Below are positions 21,031 to 32,170 of a stretch of DNA of 64,000 nucleotides, piece after piece (the first letter of the stretch is position 1; each line of letters starts with the position of its first letter). Both the position numbers and the translations under genes were made by a program. A model generated the notes under the pieces. It searched no databases. It was not told the DNA's origin and worked only from the letters and a program-made list of their open reading frames with translations. The stretch comes from Ephemerocybe angulata (lineage: Eukaryota; Basidiomycota; Agaricomycetes; Agaricales; Psathyrellaceae), in assembly GCA_013368325.1 (NCBI GenBank), contig JAACJK010000061.1, forward strand, positions 641,893-705,892, given 5' to 3'.

Positions 21031-21778
21031 ATTAAGTATCGGAATTGACTACTTCTTCGGGGACCCGATCCAGGCTCATGATGGCGAGGTTGGGTGGAAT
21101 CAAGCTACCTGGTTCCAGAAGAGCAGGCAGCAGGCGGCGGATGCGCTCCCAAAATGGATCGCAGCTGTCAGAGGGCAGTACGGTACGCTGTATCGTAACA
21201 TCTAAGAAGTTTATGTTTCTCATTCGTTGACATTAGGCTCGGATGCAAAGTATAGTACGGCAGGTTACTGCTTCGGAGGTATATACGCCATGCAGGGTGG
21301 TGCGAGTGATGACTTCGTCGCAGGTAATACTGACCTGTGTCACCCGGTGAATAGAGTAGCTAAATTGAACTCCAAGCCGCATTTGCCCATCCAGCCGACT
21401 TAACCGAAAGCCACTTCAATCAACTGAAGAGTATGAACCCCATCTGAATCGCTGTGCTACTTCTCTTACTTACCCTCCTCGTTTAGAGCCTCTTCTACTT
21501 TCATGCGCTGGTGAGAACCCTTATAATACGGGTTTTGAATTGTGAGCGTCGCTGACGTGAACTCTCTTAGAAACGGACGCGACGTTCCCAACAGCAACCG
21601 TGCAGCAGACATTCTCGCAAAGAACAAAGCTCGATACCATCTTCAAGTATTCTCAGGAACTGTACACAAATTTTCGTTTCGATAATCATCCACGGCATTC
21701 ACTAATACACTATTTGTAGTATGGGCAATGGAAGAGAGTAGGAGGAGCATTGCTCAATGGTTTCGCTTCAGCAAGTAA
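21031..21778 (+). pseudogene. Dienelactone hydrolase family, 5'-truncated and frameshifted
   Basis: Spliced pieces read as a dienelactone hydrolase-type alpha/beta hydrolase. Exon 1 of the remnant (from 21031) gives DYFFGDPIQAHDG then ALPKWIAAVRGQYG. An intron leads to SDAKYSTAGYCFGG, holding the nucleophile Cys. Further short exons give AAFAHPADL, LKKPLLLSCAETDATFP (acid residue) and, in a shifted frame, AADILAKNKARYHLQVFSG with the His nearby (TVHKF), ending EESRRSIAQWFRFSK and TAA at 21778. A one-base deletion after the DATF codons breaks the frame and the last intron lacks a clean GT donor. The N-terminal third of the family is missing upstream. Catalytic residues are still visible, so decay is recent. 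Substrate cannot be inferred. Confidence 0.75.
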
Positions 21779-22125
21779 GCTCCTCTAATCATCTAAGCAT
21801 GCGCTGTTTGTACTTCTATAGTTTGTTACTTGTCAGACAAAGAAACCTTCAAACGGTATGAATCAACCGCATAGTGCATTCACTTTTTATTTTGTCCATG
21901 TCCCGTTGTGGGTAGCGCTCTAGCTGAGGAACCTGAAAACAGGGGAGGACGGCACTCAATGAGCCAATTGGGAGCAGCGCTGTGTCCCTCCAACAATCAT
22001 CACTGATGTGAATCGTAGCCATTCGCCAAGTTTCCCCCTAAAAGTCTCCCAAATCATCGATGTCTATACGAAATCAAACAATCTAACGGAACATTTCTAT
22101 ATCAGCTCTCCATCCGCGCCAATCT

Positions 22126-22169
22126 GCGCGGTGATGATGCGGAAAAACCATCATGGGTTTTTACCGCGC
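22126..22169. repeat. Hairpin-forming foldback
   Basis: 'gcgcggt' (22126-22132) and 'aaaaacc' pair with 'ggttttt' and 'accgcgc' (22163-22169). The left arm is split by a 10-base insertion. It resembles the end hairpin of a small DNA transposon but nothing around it confirms that. Confidence 0.5.
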
Positions 22170-22393
22170 CCGTCAGGGACATAGCCTCACGGCCACGTCG
22201 CCACACCTCTTCCCTAACTTTGATGTGCATCGTCTAATAGAGGACCGCCATCTCCTCATACCCTCCCTTCTCGCTCTCCATACCCGCAACGGCTGGCCCG
22301 TTAGCTAGGAGTACACTCTCAAAGAAACAGTCCTTGCCTGGCGCAGGATGACCACAATCTCTGGTATATTCACCCCGTCTTGGATTATCTATC

Positions 22394-24440
22394 ATGAGGT
22401 ACGTGGGCGCTTCGCTGTATTCCCGGTCGACCGGGTTGTTCTAACGCCACACAGGACACCATCACTCTTTATTTCAACACTCGTATCTCTACTATACCTC
22501 ATATCACTATCTACCCCTGGATCTGCGCTCCAGCTGCTCGTTTCGCCGACGACAACGACCGGTGCGAATACGACGGTCTACTGGGTGCGCGAACCCACCG
22601 ACCCTACACCCCTGTTCGACCTGCGCTTCGTAATCAATGCGGATGGGTCTGACCAGGGGCTTGCGATGGCCAACATCGACTTCTCCGTGCAGTCGGGGAA
22701 CGGCGACGACGGGGTGAAGAAGTTGGGGAAGGAAGTCGTGCAGTTTCCGAAGTCTGGGTAAGTGACATGCATCTATGCCCAGCTATCTCTTCTCTGCACC
22801 TTCTCCTCTGTTCGTCGCTTCTCGCAGAAAGCTAACGTATGTACCTTCGTGATCGCAGGCAGTTCGTCCTCAAGGCTGTAGCCGGGTAAGCCGATTTACT
22901 CGTTTCGCGATGCCTTTCCTCGCTGGGCTAACATCACTGCAGTCGTATCACCTGCTCCGTGAGTTTATCGAATCCGTTATGCCTCACATCTGAGCATGGG
23001 ATACTAATCGCCAGGGTCATCACTCTCAGCTCGATGCCTATGCCTTCAACAAGTACATCCCCAAACCCCAAACCGACCGACGTCTCCCCTACATCGTACG
23101 TATCCCTCTACTGAGACCGCCTCCTCTGTGATCTTACACCTTCCTGCTAGTAGAGTCGCTTCTGGCCCATCAAACAAGACAGGAATCATCGTCGGCGCCA
23201 CGATAGCCGCCATCCTCATCCTCGCTGCCATCCTCCTCGTCATCATTCTCATCCTTAGACGGCGTCGCGCTGCCGAAGAGGAACGAAACCGCCTCAGCTT
23301 CCATCCCGATCAGATGGTGCAATGCCGACGGAGTCGATGGGTCAGCGGGTTGAGCATGCGTGCGGGGGCGGAGCGATTCAGTATCAGCAGAGGGGGTGGA
23401 CGCCCGAGTCCGCTCGCTGTTGGATCTGGAGTTGGAGTGGGCGCTACTCAAGCTGGGGGAGATGTCGAAGGAGCCGTAAATCCGTTTGAGGATGTCGAGG
23501 CGACCGCTGGGAATGAGGAGGTCGTGTTCGATGTCGATAACAGACACTCTATCGTCGAATCCGTACGCACGTCCAAGAACTCGTTCTCCTCCGCCTCGGC
23601 CGAACGCTCTCGCTACTCCGGCGACGTCGAGGCTGCAGAGGGTCTGGCACGGATATCCGAGATGGAGGAGACCCCAGTGTCAACGAAGAGGCTGCGGAGG
23701 AACATGTCCATTATCCCTCCCATGCCTATCCACCCACCTCCAAAGGCTGTCGTGCGCGATCTTCCAGCGATCCCCACCGACCCAGCCTTCGACGAGGACG
23801 TCTTCACCCCCCGCCAATCCTCCATCTACTACAAGCGCGACTCTGCAGAATCGACAACAGTCGCGAACATCAAACGCAAGTCCGCGCTGTCAACCGTCAC
23901 AAGTCAACTCCGAGGGCTGTTCCTTCGCCCGTTCCACCTCCGAAGGAGCCCCTACCAGCCCCGAACCTACCACCCGTCGCACCTCTCGCCACACCGTCAA
24001 GAAAAGCGAGCGCGACACCCCGAACGGCGCGTCCGCTCCCATCGCCATTCGCTCGACCAGGTACCCCGACGACGGCGACACTGCGGTCGTTACCCCCACT
24101 TCCCGAAACGCCGATGACCGCCCCGACGTACCCCTCGATGCCCCGAACCCCCCTTCCTCCTGTCCCGAGGACGCCTTCCCTGCCCAGCCCGGCCCCTCGT
24201 CGCGACATCCTGACTGAACGCCAGCAGGTGCTGCACACCCGTCTTGGTCAGGTCAATGCGCAGCTCTCGCTTCTGCGCTCGAAGATCGAGACGGGATCGG
24301 TGGATGGGATGGTGGGTTCGAGGGTCGAGAAGGATTTGGAGAAGCAGGCGAGGCTTTTGGAGGCGAATATGGATAGTGCGTGGGCGTTGGGTGAGGTCGA
24401 GGAGAAGCCTGCTGGGTGGGAGAGGTGGATGAGACCCTAG
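22394..24440 (+). CDS. Single-pass membrane protein with secreted ectodomain and Pro-rich cytosolic tail (possibly frameshifted)
   Basis: Proposed exons: 22394-22398, 22455-22757, 22859-22885, 23015-23095, 23151 onward. The first exon is only ATG AG; splicing to 22455 gives MRTPSLFISTLVSLLYLISL, a clear signal peptide that no alternative start provides. An ectodomain beginning LQLLVSPTTTTG and containing TVYWVREPTDP follows, of the beta-sandwich kind found in fungal wall-associated membrane proteins. Then come a Ser/Thr/Pro stalk, one transmembrane helix (IIVGATIAAILILAAILLV, near 23188-23259), a RRRR stop-transfer and a long cytosolic tail. Near 23880-23935 the frame shifts by one base; beyond it the Pro-rich tail (VPSPVPPPKEPLP) and a C-terminal coil (RQQVLHTRLGQVNAQLSLL) continue to a stop at 24440. 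Either a sequencing indel or early decay. A 16-nt alternative exon near 22932 would break frame. Function unknown; a wall-sensor role is only a guess. Confidence 0.6.
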
Positions 24441-24825
24441 GTCATCGCGTGTAGTATCTAATATGAATGTAGCATGAACAATATGATAGAGCACCTCCCT
24501 AATGATCCTTATTAAAGGCGGCTATGCGGTCGGCGCGATGATGACTGTTTCCCAGGATACATCGACATTTTGCAGCGAGCATACATGTTTGGTACCCATA
24601 GAACCTTGACAGAACCCTCCTCTCACTTCGTGTAAGTAGTCGGGGATTGGAAAGTTAGTTGTGCGCCGAAGCCTATCTCCTTGTCCGAAATGAGAATGTG
24701 CTGTGACATACAGTCACTGATGTCGGAGTTCTATGTGTCACAGAATCACGGTTGAGGCTGCCACCTGCCACCGAACGTTCATCTTGATCTTGACGCTCAT
24801 CTGCTCACTTACACTCTCTACCACA
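24441..24825. other. Intergenic region between two plus-strand genes
   Basis: No gene seen. It must contain the terminator of the membrane protein gene and the promoter of the Mug135-like gene; no clear TATA box is recognised. Confidence 0.4.
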
Positions 24826-25683
24826 ATGGCTCCGCCAACGCTAGGCTTTGCGCAGGCATCAATCACCCGATTCAGTGCCCTCGCTCATGTTAGAGGTGAG
24901 CGACTCACCATGCCACTTGCAACCTCCTTTCTACAGCTATTTCTACAGACACGTTGACCGAGCAATCTGCTCAGGCGCTTTGGGAGGCGGAGGTGGCATT
25001 GGATGCGGAGAAGAGACGTTTAGCCGATGACAACGCCCACAATGCAGGTGAAGTCTAAGACTGTCCCCGATGACATGGCTTGGTTAGCTAACGTTAAAAC
25101 CCTTGCGTCGTTGCTAAAAAGCTGAACCAAATTGGCTCGCCGCCCTCAGAAATGAAATGCGTCAAGGGTTTCATGAGGTGCGGCAAGAGGTGCGGCAAGG
25201 GCTTCACAATAATACGGTTGCTATCAACGCTCTAAGGGAAAGGGTTGACCACGTGGAGGTGAGGGTTGGTCGTGTGGAAACGAGACTTGTGTCGATCGAA
25301 GAGAAAGTGGGAATGGTGTTACAGGAGTCTCAGATAGTACGTCCGAATACCAGCTACTCTTGTCTATTCAATATAACAACCCCATTTTCAGATGTTTAAC
25401 CAGTTAAATCGGGCGAAGGCCACGGCAGAGTTTCCCTGGAAAAAGGTCCTTTTTGACGATGGGACCGATCCAGTGGACGATGTAAGCTCAACGTTACGGT
25501 TGATACTTCATGCTAATTATCTTTCAGCGTGGACTTCCCTACCTGTCGACACCGGCTATAATATCGGACCTTTCCCTGAACAACGTCATCAGCTACGAAG
25601 ACGGATATCACATTGACAGAGGTGCTCGCAGTCTGCCTGAACGCAGGGCGCAGCTAGCTAGATTCATTGGGGGCTGCTTGTGA
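24826..25683 (+). CDS. Mug135-like family protein, five exons
   Basis: Exons 24826-24895, 24937-25047, 25122-25336, 25392-25481 and 25528-25683 join in frame (642 nt, 213 residues) with GT-AG introns of 41-74 nt. An in-frame alternative acceptor at 24948 would remove four residues. Features: N-terminal MAPPTLGFAQ, a Glu/Ala-rich helix, then a coiled coil with repeated EVRQEVRQGLH and VRVGRVETRLV blocks. The C-terminal region (FPWKKVLFDDGTDPVDD, then LPYLSTPAIISDLSL and YEDGYHID, ending LARFIGGCL) matches my memory of the Mug135-like C-terminal domain, named after an S. pombe meiotically upregulated gene and expanded in basidiomycetes. Biochemical role unknown. This is the best-preserved spliced gene in the window. 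Confidence 0.75.
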
Positions 25684-26888
25684 TAACTATTGACTATGTC
25701 GCGAATCTTGTCCTGTGAGGTCCATCGTACGAATCTCAATACCCAATGACATTGGTATCAAGTGCAGATGGACGGACACTTCAAGTTGGAGTGGGTGGTG
25801 TACACTCTACTCTGGTGCCGGCGCGTGTGACCATCCTGCCGCAGACGCTCTTTTTGTGGAGGTTTGTGTGGTCTCTCTTTCTCTGTCCCATGTCTGCGTA
25901 AGCCCGATCCAGCTGATATGGGCTGCACGATGGATGGATGGTACCGTCGAGGACTTCGGCGATCGTCGGTGATTCGTCGGTGATCATCGTCGATGTGCGG
26001 GCGTGCTTTTTCCGACTCTTCTAAGTACGTCCGCCTTCTCTCTTCCATAATCCATCTTTCACATGTCACTGACTATCCATCCCCTTCACATGAATATCTA
26101 TCGCGCTGCGATTTGGCGCGCGGTAGGTACTACAGCATTGCATTGGACTCGCCCCTTAGCTATTTGATTATGATACTCGGAGTACACCGACGTCGCTACC
26201 GCGATGACCTTGGACCGTTGATCGACGTGGTTTGAAATACTAGCACAGTTCGCGTTTGGACTTTATTCCAACGATAGACTATCGATCGGTACAATGGGAA
26301 GTTGTATGTGTATTGCCCATTTGTATTATACGTGTTTGTATTTCGGAAAGCGATGGTAATTGGTGCGACGCCTAGAATTGGGCGCTATAGTAGTAGAAGG
26401 CTTTGAGGGCTGTAAACATGCGGTTATGAAGCGCTTGCTGACCTACGGTATGCACAGCACCCATCTCAGAGTAGTTTTAGGTAGTACATGCTGTGGGGAG
26501 GTGGGAACCGCTTTGCGGTGTCGTCGTAAGCCCCGTCCGTCCTACAGTTAGATATAAGCAGAGCTAAGTTTGCCCACCCACATCACACATGGCAAGGCAT
26601 CTCACACAACTCTCTTCTTAGCGCCTGTTCAGGTTCGCCGCCTCGCGAGGTATTCTGATATGGAATAAGACAAGTATACTGTATGTATTTATTTCACTGT
26701 GAGGTGTCTAGTCTAAACATACTGATAGTAGCTCTCCCCTTTTCCCCAACGCACATGGCGAGAGGTGAGTTATACTCTAATTCGAAGCGCCACTGCAACG
26801 AACATATTGACCCATTCTCTTTGAGCGTCTTTGACTTGGATGTGCACATAGGTGGGAAACATGAATAAATAGTAAAACGGAAAACCGA
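25684..26888. other. No supported gene
   Basis: Small open frames up to about 100 codons on both strands without recognisable motifs. A run of 'gatcgtcggtgattcgtcggtgatcatcgtcgatg' type sequence lies near 25961-25995. Confidence 0.4.
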
Positions 26889-27420
26889 ATGAGCGCACAT
26901 CTCACTTCCCTCACCACCAACTACATTCTAGCTCACTCTCCACTATCCACCTCTCCACACTCAGCACGCACCTTGGCTGTCTGGAGCTCGAATACGACTT
27001 CTACCGCTTCCATTCTGCGCCACTTCGCTGCCGCCACCCTCGTCCTCGACCCCTGCACCTTCACCACGGCACCCGCTCTCCGCATCCCAAAGCGTGTCGA
27101 TCACCTAAAATTATCGCACATCGTCGACGAACGCGCCTCTTACCCCGTCTTCCGCGCCTTATCTCACTTCCACGGCCTAGCGTATGTCCGTTTATTACAC
27201 GCTCGTTCTTGATGAGTGTTCTGGGGCGAAAACGCCTTAACTTCATGGGGAGTGCGTATCCACGTTTTCGCCACCTCCGCATCAAGAATTGTGCTTTCCT
27301 GTCTGCTACAGGACTCGTTACGTTTATCGAGGCTCTCAATATAGATTGAGAGGCACCTCTGGATGTGTTAGAGCTCATTGGATATCCGGTGCTCTTGCCA
27401 CAGATCCGGGCGAGGGCTCT
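26889..27420 (+). pseudogene. F-box/LRR-like gene remnant
   Basis: The plus strand reads as leucine-rich-repeat-like protein in two frames. 26889-27212 encodes ILRHFAAATLVLDPCTF, VDHLKLSHIVDE and FHGLAYVRLL. After a stop/frameshift near 27212, the sequence continues as FMGSAYPRFRHLRIKNC and TGLVTFIEALNI, then an in-frame TGA, then LDVLELIGYPVLLPQI. The alternation of RHLRIKNC-type strands with short helices is typical of the fungal F-box-associated LRR families that are abundant in mushrooms. No F-box itself is seen. At least two lesions, so called a pseudogene. Confidence 0.5.
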
Positions 27421-27479
27421 TAGGTGCACTCGTGTTCTTTAGATACGATTTCACTCTATTTTACGGAAGCCAGTACCAT

Positions 27480-28090
27480 GGTTGAATGAGTGCGGTGGCC
27501 TCGAAGGGTGTGTTTGTGCTTGGTGTGTCTGCGTTCGCGCGCACAGGTCGGCCACTATGGCTCAGACACATTGGAACCGACGCTACGCTATTATGCGAAG
27601 TGGTTTCACCATGTCTTGGTATCCGGTTCTACAGCGCAAACGGCGAGCTAGACAGCGCCGCCCCGACGACTACCGGGCCCACGCGCATAAGAGACGCCGA
27701 AGTTCCGTTGGGTCAGCAATCGCGTATGGTGGGATGAAGGCGGGGCTGGTGGTTGGTTCTATGCGCGTCTCTATATCTCCATCCTGGGAGGGTCTGACTG
27801 ACTGACGGTGGGGGCAGCGTTCTACAGGATCTTTGACCTGCTCTTGATGCTACTGTGCTACATCGAGCTTATGCTCTCGCTTCTCCATCTTCGGCGCAGG
27901 CTCCATCTCCTCTGCGTCCTCCTCCTCTACTCATCACCTGTTGTACTTCCTTCCTCGCTGACTCGGCCGGGATTATGATACTGGAGGTTATCCATTGTGG
28001 TGAGGTGATTGTGGGTGAGTGGGTTAAACGGTGCTGGGTTGATAAAAAACTATGCACAAGTTGGCCTCTGGTCTGTAAACAATAAAATTT
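27480..28090 (+). pseudogene. Voltage-gated potassium channel fragment, copy A
   Basis: Decayed relative of copy B. 27719-27765 corresponds at DNA level to the S2 region of copy B ('gcgtatggtgggatgaaggcggggctggtgg' against 'gcgtgtggctggggattaagaaggggttgg' in overlapping parts). After a spacer, 27818-27900 reads AFYRIFDLLLMLLCYIELML, the S3 segment of voltage-gated channels. Frames are shifted between pieces and no pore region is present. Confidence 0.5.
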
Positions 28091-28259
28091 AAATTTCTCG
28101 GGCTGGGAAAAGGGGGTCTCCAATATACAACTATGGGCATTTAAAGGGCTGGTTTGTAGGGATCGACGGCTAATATGAGCATGCAGATCGTGGACGTCGA
28201 AGAATCTAAACCACCCTCCCAACGCGGGGAGTCTATAAAGTGAGGTCGTCGCCCAGGAA

Positions 28260-29350
28260 CTAGTCTGATATCGTTAGTTCCTTGACCTCAGGCAGACGAC
28301 GAAGCCACCCCGATGGCCGCGGACCAACGTCAGGGCCAAATGATTCATCGAACACGGCAAAGCATTCCCACACACCTTTCCTCCTCCCACCACCATCCGT
28401 CGGGCGTCGCCCTGCGCAATGGCGGTGGGTTCGCCCAACACAACGCCGCTTCGCTCTCCTCGTCGCCCCGGCCCACACCCGCTCTTCACACAGCCAAGAA
28501 CTCATAGACGACGACGACCTCCTCACCATCCGACCCCATGGAAACGGTGCCTTCATGAGCGACTGGACAATCGCGTGTGGCTGGGGATTAAGAAGGGGTT
28601 GGTTTTTGTGTTTACGGGCGAGTATATTCGTGTTGGAGTTCTTGTTTAGGTGCGTCTTTATACCTCTATCATGGTAGTGTTAGGCTGACGGTGTGACTGG
28701 CGTTCTACGGGCTGATTGACCTCCTCTCGGTCAACACCTCCCTTCTCTCCCGCTTCTCCATCCTGCGCGTGTTCCGCCTCCTCCGCGTCTGTGCGTCCGG
28801 CTCACCCCTCCCTCCCGCGAACTCCGCTCTACCAAGTCTCTAGGACGATCGAAGTGGTGTATCCCTCCGTGCGCCAGGATCCTTCGCGCTTTTGTACGCC
28901 GTCCCATCTTCCTATCCTCGACCGGCTACTGATCTCCCTGCGTCTCTAGCTCCACAGATACTTCGCCGAACGCAGGACGTGACGGGGCCATCGAAACCTT
29001 CATCAACTCTGACGGCGACTCCACCCAACTCGTTTCCCCCCGGCGCCGGCGAATGTTCCATTCCAGTCATCGGTGAGTACCATCGGTGAGTACACACCAT
29101 TCTCCCGTTTTCCCCCTCCCCCTTCCACATCACCCCGATCCCCTTCACACTTCGATCACATTCACTAACACCGACCTCATCCCGACGAGGGAGCTCCTCG
29201 ATCTCGTCTTCGCACTTCCGCGCCGTCCACGTTTCTAATCATACTGACTACTCTTCCTTGATCTAGCGGCCTATGCGACGAGATCCCCGTCCCCGTCTCT
29301 CAGGACGTAGACTCCGTGACCCTTCCGGGACGTGTGCTCCGGAGGGATTC
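28260..29350 (+). pseudogene. Voltage-gated potassium channel pseudogene, copy B (most complete)
   Basis: Recognisable segments in order: METVPS near 28539 (end of S1); DNRVWLGIKKGLVFVFTGEY near 28565-28625 (S2); AFYGLIDLLSVNTSLLSRFS then ILRVFRLLRVC near 28700-28795 (S3 and the Arg-bearing S4 voltage sensor); RTIEVVYPSVRQ near 28840; YFAER near 28965; ETFINSDGD near 28993-29020 (pre-pore loop). These follow fungal Kv-type channels as I remember them. They fall in several frames with internal stops, and the selectivity filter TVGYG is not found where expected. Together with copies A and C this forms a degenerate tandem triplication. Confidence 0.62.
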
Positions 29351-29859
29351 GAGTCTTATTTAGAGGCATGTTGGAGGATAAGGTGCGTCTTGGATCCTTT
29401 TTTCGTGGTGTGGTTTCCCGTTTTCTCGGTTCTTCTGTGTTTCGAGTTCGTGCACCGTTCGCCGACATCCACTATACCGGACGTTCCCCAGTTCTTCTTA
29501 CTTCTTTCTTTCTTCCGTTATCCCCTCGGTTCTTCGTCCATCCGTCCATCTGTCCTATGACACCCATCTGCGTCCACCCGCACAGGGGGATTGGGCTTAA
29601 CACAAGGCATGTTTGGGGTGGTAGCGTCTGTTGGACGTCCGCCGCTCGTTCCGCGTCGTTAAGCTCCATATACTCCAGGTGCGGTTGTGCATGTGTTTGG
29701 GAGAGTCTAAGGCAGCGGAGTGGGTGTGAGCGCTGGTACGGGGTTTGTTGTTCGGAGTAAAACTCGAGGCGGGGGCGGGTTTGCTAGTCTGGCTGTCACC
29801 CATACGGACTATTCATGTGCGTTTTGCTCATTTCGATCGAACACTGATGCGAGCGGGCG

Positions 29860-30240
29860 ATAGATGAGTTTCAGAGCAAGCCAGCAAAAGCCCGAGTCGA
29901 GGGTAATCCGCCACCAAAGGCAGTGGGAGGGACCGTCCAACTCAGGTCCTGTCGGGGTGTATGCGCGGTCCTGCGGGAGAGCTGTTTCTTGTGTACAGGG
30001 TGCTCGAGACGGTGCCGGCATTCGATCAGCAATTGTGTGTGGCTGGGATGACGACGGTTGGTTTTTGTGGTTATGGTGGAGTGTATTGCGCGGGTGGGGT
30101 GTTGGAGCTTAGTTACCTGGGTTCTATGGGCGTCTACATATCTCTTAGTATCATTAGGGTGCTGTACTGAGCGTGCTCTCGCTATTATCGTACTGTATCG
30201 AAAGCATGCTCAAGATATCTCTGTTCTCTTCTGATCCTCG
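29860..30240 (+). pseudogene. Voltage-gated potassium channel fragment, copy C
   Basis: 29984-30010 reads VLETVPAFDQ, the end of S1, followed by sequence homologous to the S2 DNA of copy B ('gtgtggctggg' onward). 30170-30230 reads VLSVLSLLSYCIESML, resembling S3 with the YCIE motif of copy A. No S4 or pore. The MTTVGFCGYGG string near 30045 aligns with S2 DNA of copy B, so it is not a selectivity filter. Confidence 0.5.
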
Positions 30241-30830
30241 ATCACGACCGTGGCCTGCGGCGAGGACGATTTAGACGCGCTCGTTCCTTGGGCAAGTCAT
30301 CGCCCTCCCATACTCGCTTGCGTTTGGACCGCCCTCGATTATTGCCCTCCTGTTTTGTGTGGACCTACGAGGATAAGGTTAGCTATTCTGGTTGGTGTAT
30401 TTCGGTCGGTCGTTGTACGGTTTTCGAAGCGGCTGGGTGATACTTCTTCGACTACGTTCCTTCTCGTCCCTCTTCGTGACTTCGTGACTTCAAGTTCTTT
30501 CCATGTGACAGTCTTCTTCGGCCGATGTTTGCAGCTGCGGCATTAATCAAAACAGAAATGAACGCGGCAGTATCCTGATATGCTTTACCGTGTTATATCC
30601 GTGAGCTCAGACAACGAGGCGTGAGCAGGAGTTTGGATGAGGTACAGCGTGAAGGAGACTGGCACAAGATACTCAAATTCGTTGAACGCCAAAAGCAAGA
30701 CCGTGAACGAAGGAGGGGAAAAGCAATATTATAAATACTTGGTAAATAAGGTTGATCGTTGTACGTTAAACCGTCCTGTCCGAGGAACAGCGAGATTGGC
30801 ATAGTAACATGTAGATCAAGGCTGGAAAAC
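30241..30830. other. No supported gene
   Basis: Between the last channel fragment and the CHAT pseudogene. A 'cttcttcggccgatgttt' string at about 30512 resembles one at about 32410, hinting at another old duplication, but the similarity is short. Confidence 0.3.
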
Positions 30831-30832
30831 AG

Positions 30833-32170
30833 ATAAATTAGCAACCGAAGTGAACGTGTGGAATTGGTGTGGAATACAAGCAAGCAACGATTGATCTGAG
30901 TTGTCGTTCAGCCGAAGGCGTAGCTGTTGAATGGCACAGTGGAGTGCATGAGCAGAGTGCGTCCCATCAAACTTGCCCCCACTGGAGGGCTCCCTGCGAT
31001 CCAGTAGGCATCAATAGAAGTCGACGGCGACATCTGGGGCGTGGTGATCCCCAATAGACCACATAGTGGCCACTACTCAGCGATATCCCGCAGAGAGCAT
31101 ACCCGCAGCAAGGTGAACAGCCTCGTCGGGTAACGTCTGCACGCCAGTGCTCGTCTGACATGCGGAAAGGAACGCTAGGTCCGCATTCTTGAGATCCCGC
31201 TGAAGGATGCTCGCGAGATCAAGGGACCCATCGTGGAAGGAGAACCGACTCCGGAGTGGGTTATCCGCATCTTGGGAAGCGTGGCATGCCAAATGCACAC
31301 TCCTGAGCCTAGCCATAGAGTCAAGACAACTGGAGGATGTAACGGCGCTCTCTTCCAGCTTCTCCACCCTAACAGCAGCACTTGTGGCCATGTCGTAAAT
31401 AGCTCGAACCTCTCTCGTTGTTCCAGGGATAGCTGAGCCACTGGGGGTGTTGGGCTGGCTGGTCAACAAAAGACCAGACACTTCCTTATCTATTTGGCGG
31501 TTGTTTCTGACTCGATCGGTGAGTGCGGCGACAGTGGGAGTGTATGATGACACTGCGTAATCCATGACGCTTTCGGTGCACTGATCGTCGTAGATTTCTG
31601 CTGCATGGATTGGAAGGAATGATAACGGACCGGTAGGGCACCACCAGATTCTCGGTGGCGCTTCCCCTGAACTTCGGTCTATTGTCTAGAAGGATATGAA
31701 ATTGTAAGTAAATCGACAAGCTTACTGTAGCCACACTCACGGGTATTTTCACACCGACCAGAATTGGCTTCACCACCTCCTCCCATAACCCTCGAAGAAT
31801 ACCTCGAACAAGATCTGACCCTATTCCCGTCTCTTAAAACATCTACCCCCGTTGAGCCACGGTCACGGAGGTCGTACGAGCGAAGCTGGGTGCTCAGATC
31901 TTCCCTGTATTGGTTACACTTCGCAAGTGAAAAGGCGGGGAGGGTGATGTGGATGAGAGTGTCCATTCCTGCCACCAGCGCAATCGCATCACACCGACCC
32001 TCCTCAACATTCACGACGAAGACATAGCCGGCCTCTGGGAGGTGCTGCAGGAGGGTATACCAGGGAGACGGTTCGAGGAACGTTTCAAATCCAGGCATTG
32101 CCCGGACCTTTGCGAGGAGACACTCGAACTGCTGCGAAAGGTCGAAATTCTTTCGCGCTTCGTCCTCCAA
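30833..32170 (-). pseudogene. CHAT-domain (caspase-like) protein pseudogene, TPR part missing
   Basis: Minus strand. From 32170: NFDLSQQFECLLAKVRAMPGFETFL and VFVVNVEEGRCDAIAL, as in basidiomycete TPR-CHAT proteins. A one-base shift near 31840 leads to LVRGILRGLWEEVVKPI. An intron (GTGAGT donor near 31740, acceptor near 31686) joins to RIWWCPTGPLSFLPIHAA. Then 31565-31077 is open: SSYTPTVAAL, GLLLTSQP, the His of VHLACHASQ and the Cys of LSACQTSTG, the CHAT catalytic dyad. A TGA right after AGYR (normally AGYRG) interrupts VVATMWSIGDHHAPDVAVDFY, followed by a second stop. CHAT domains are caspase-related cysteine proteases, often with N-terminal TPRs in fungi; no TPR is found upstream. Catalytic residues are preserved although the frame is broken. 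Confidence 0.75.

Noticed and set aside
30035..30075. Potassium selectivity filter (TTVG-GYG-like string) in channel copy C
   Set aside because: At DNA level the stretch aligns with the S2 region of copy B, follows directly after S1, and is not positioned as a pore loop.
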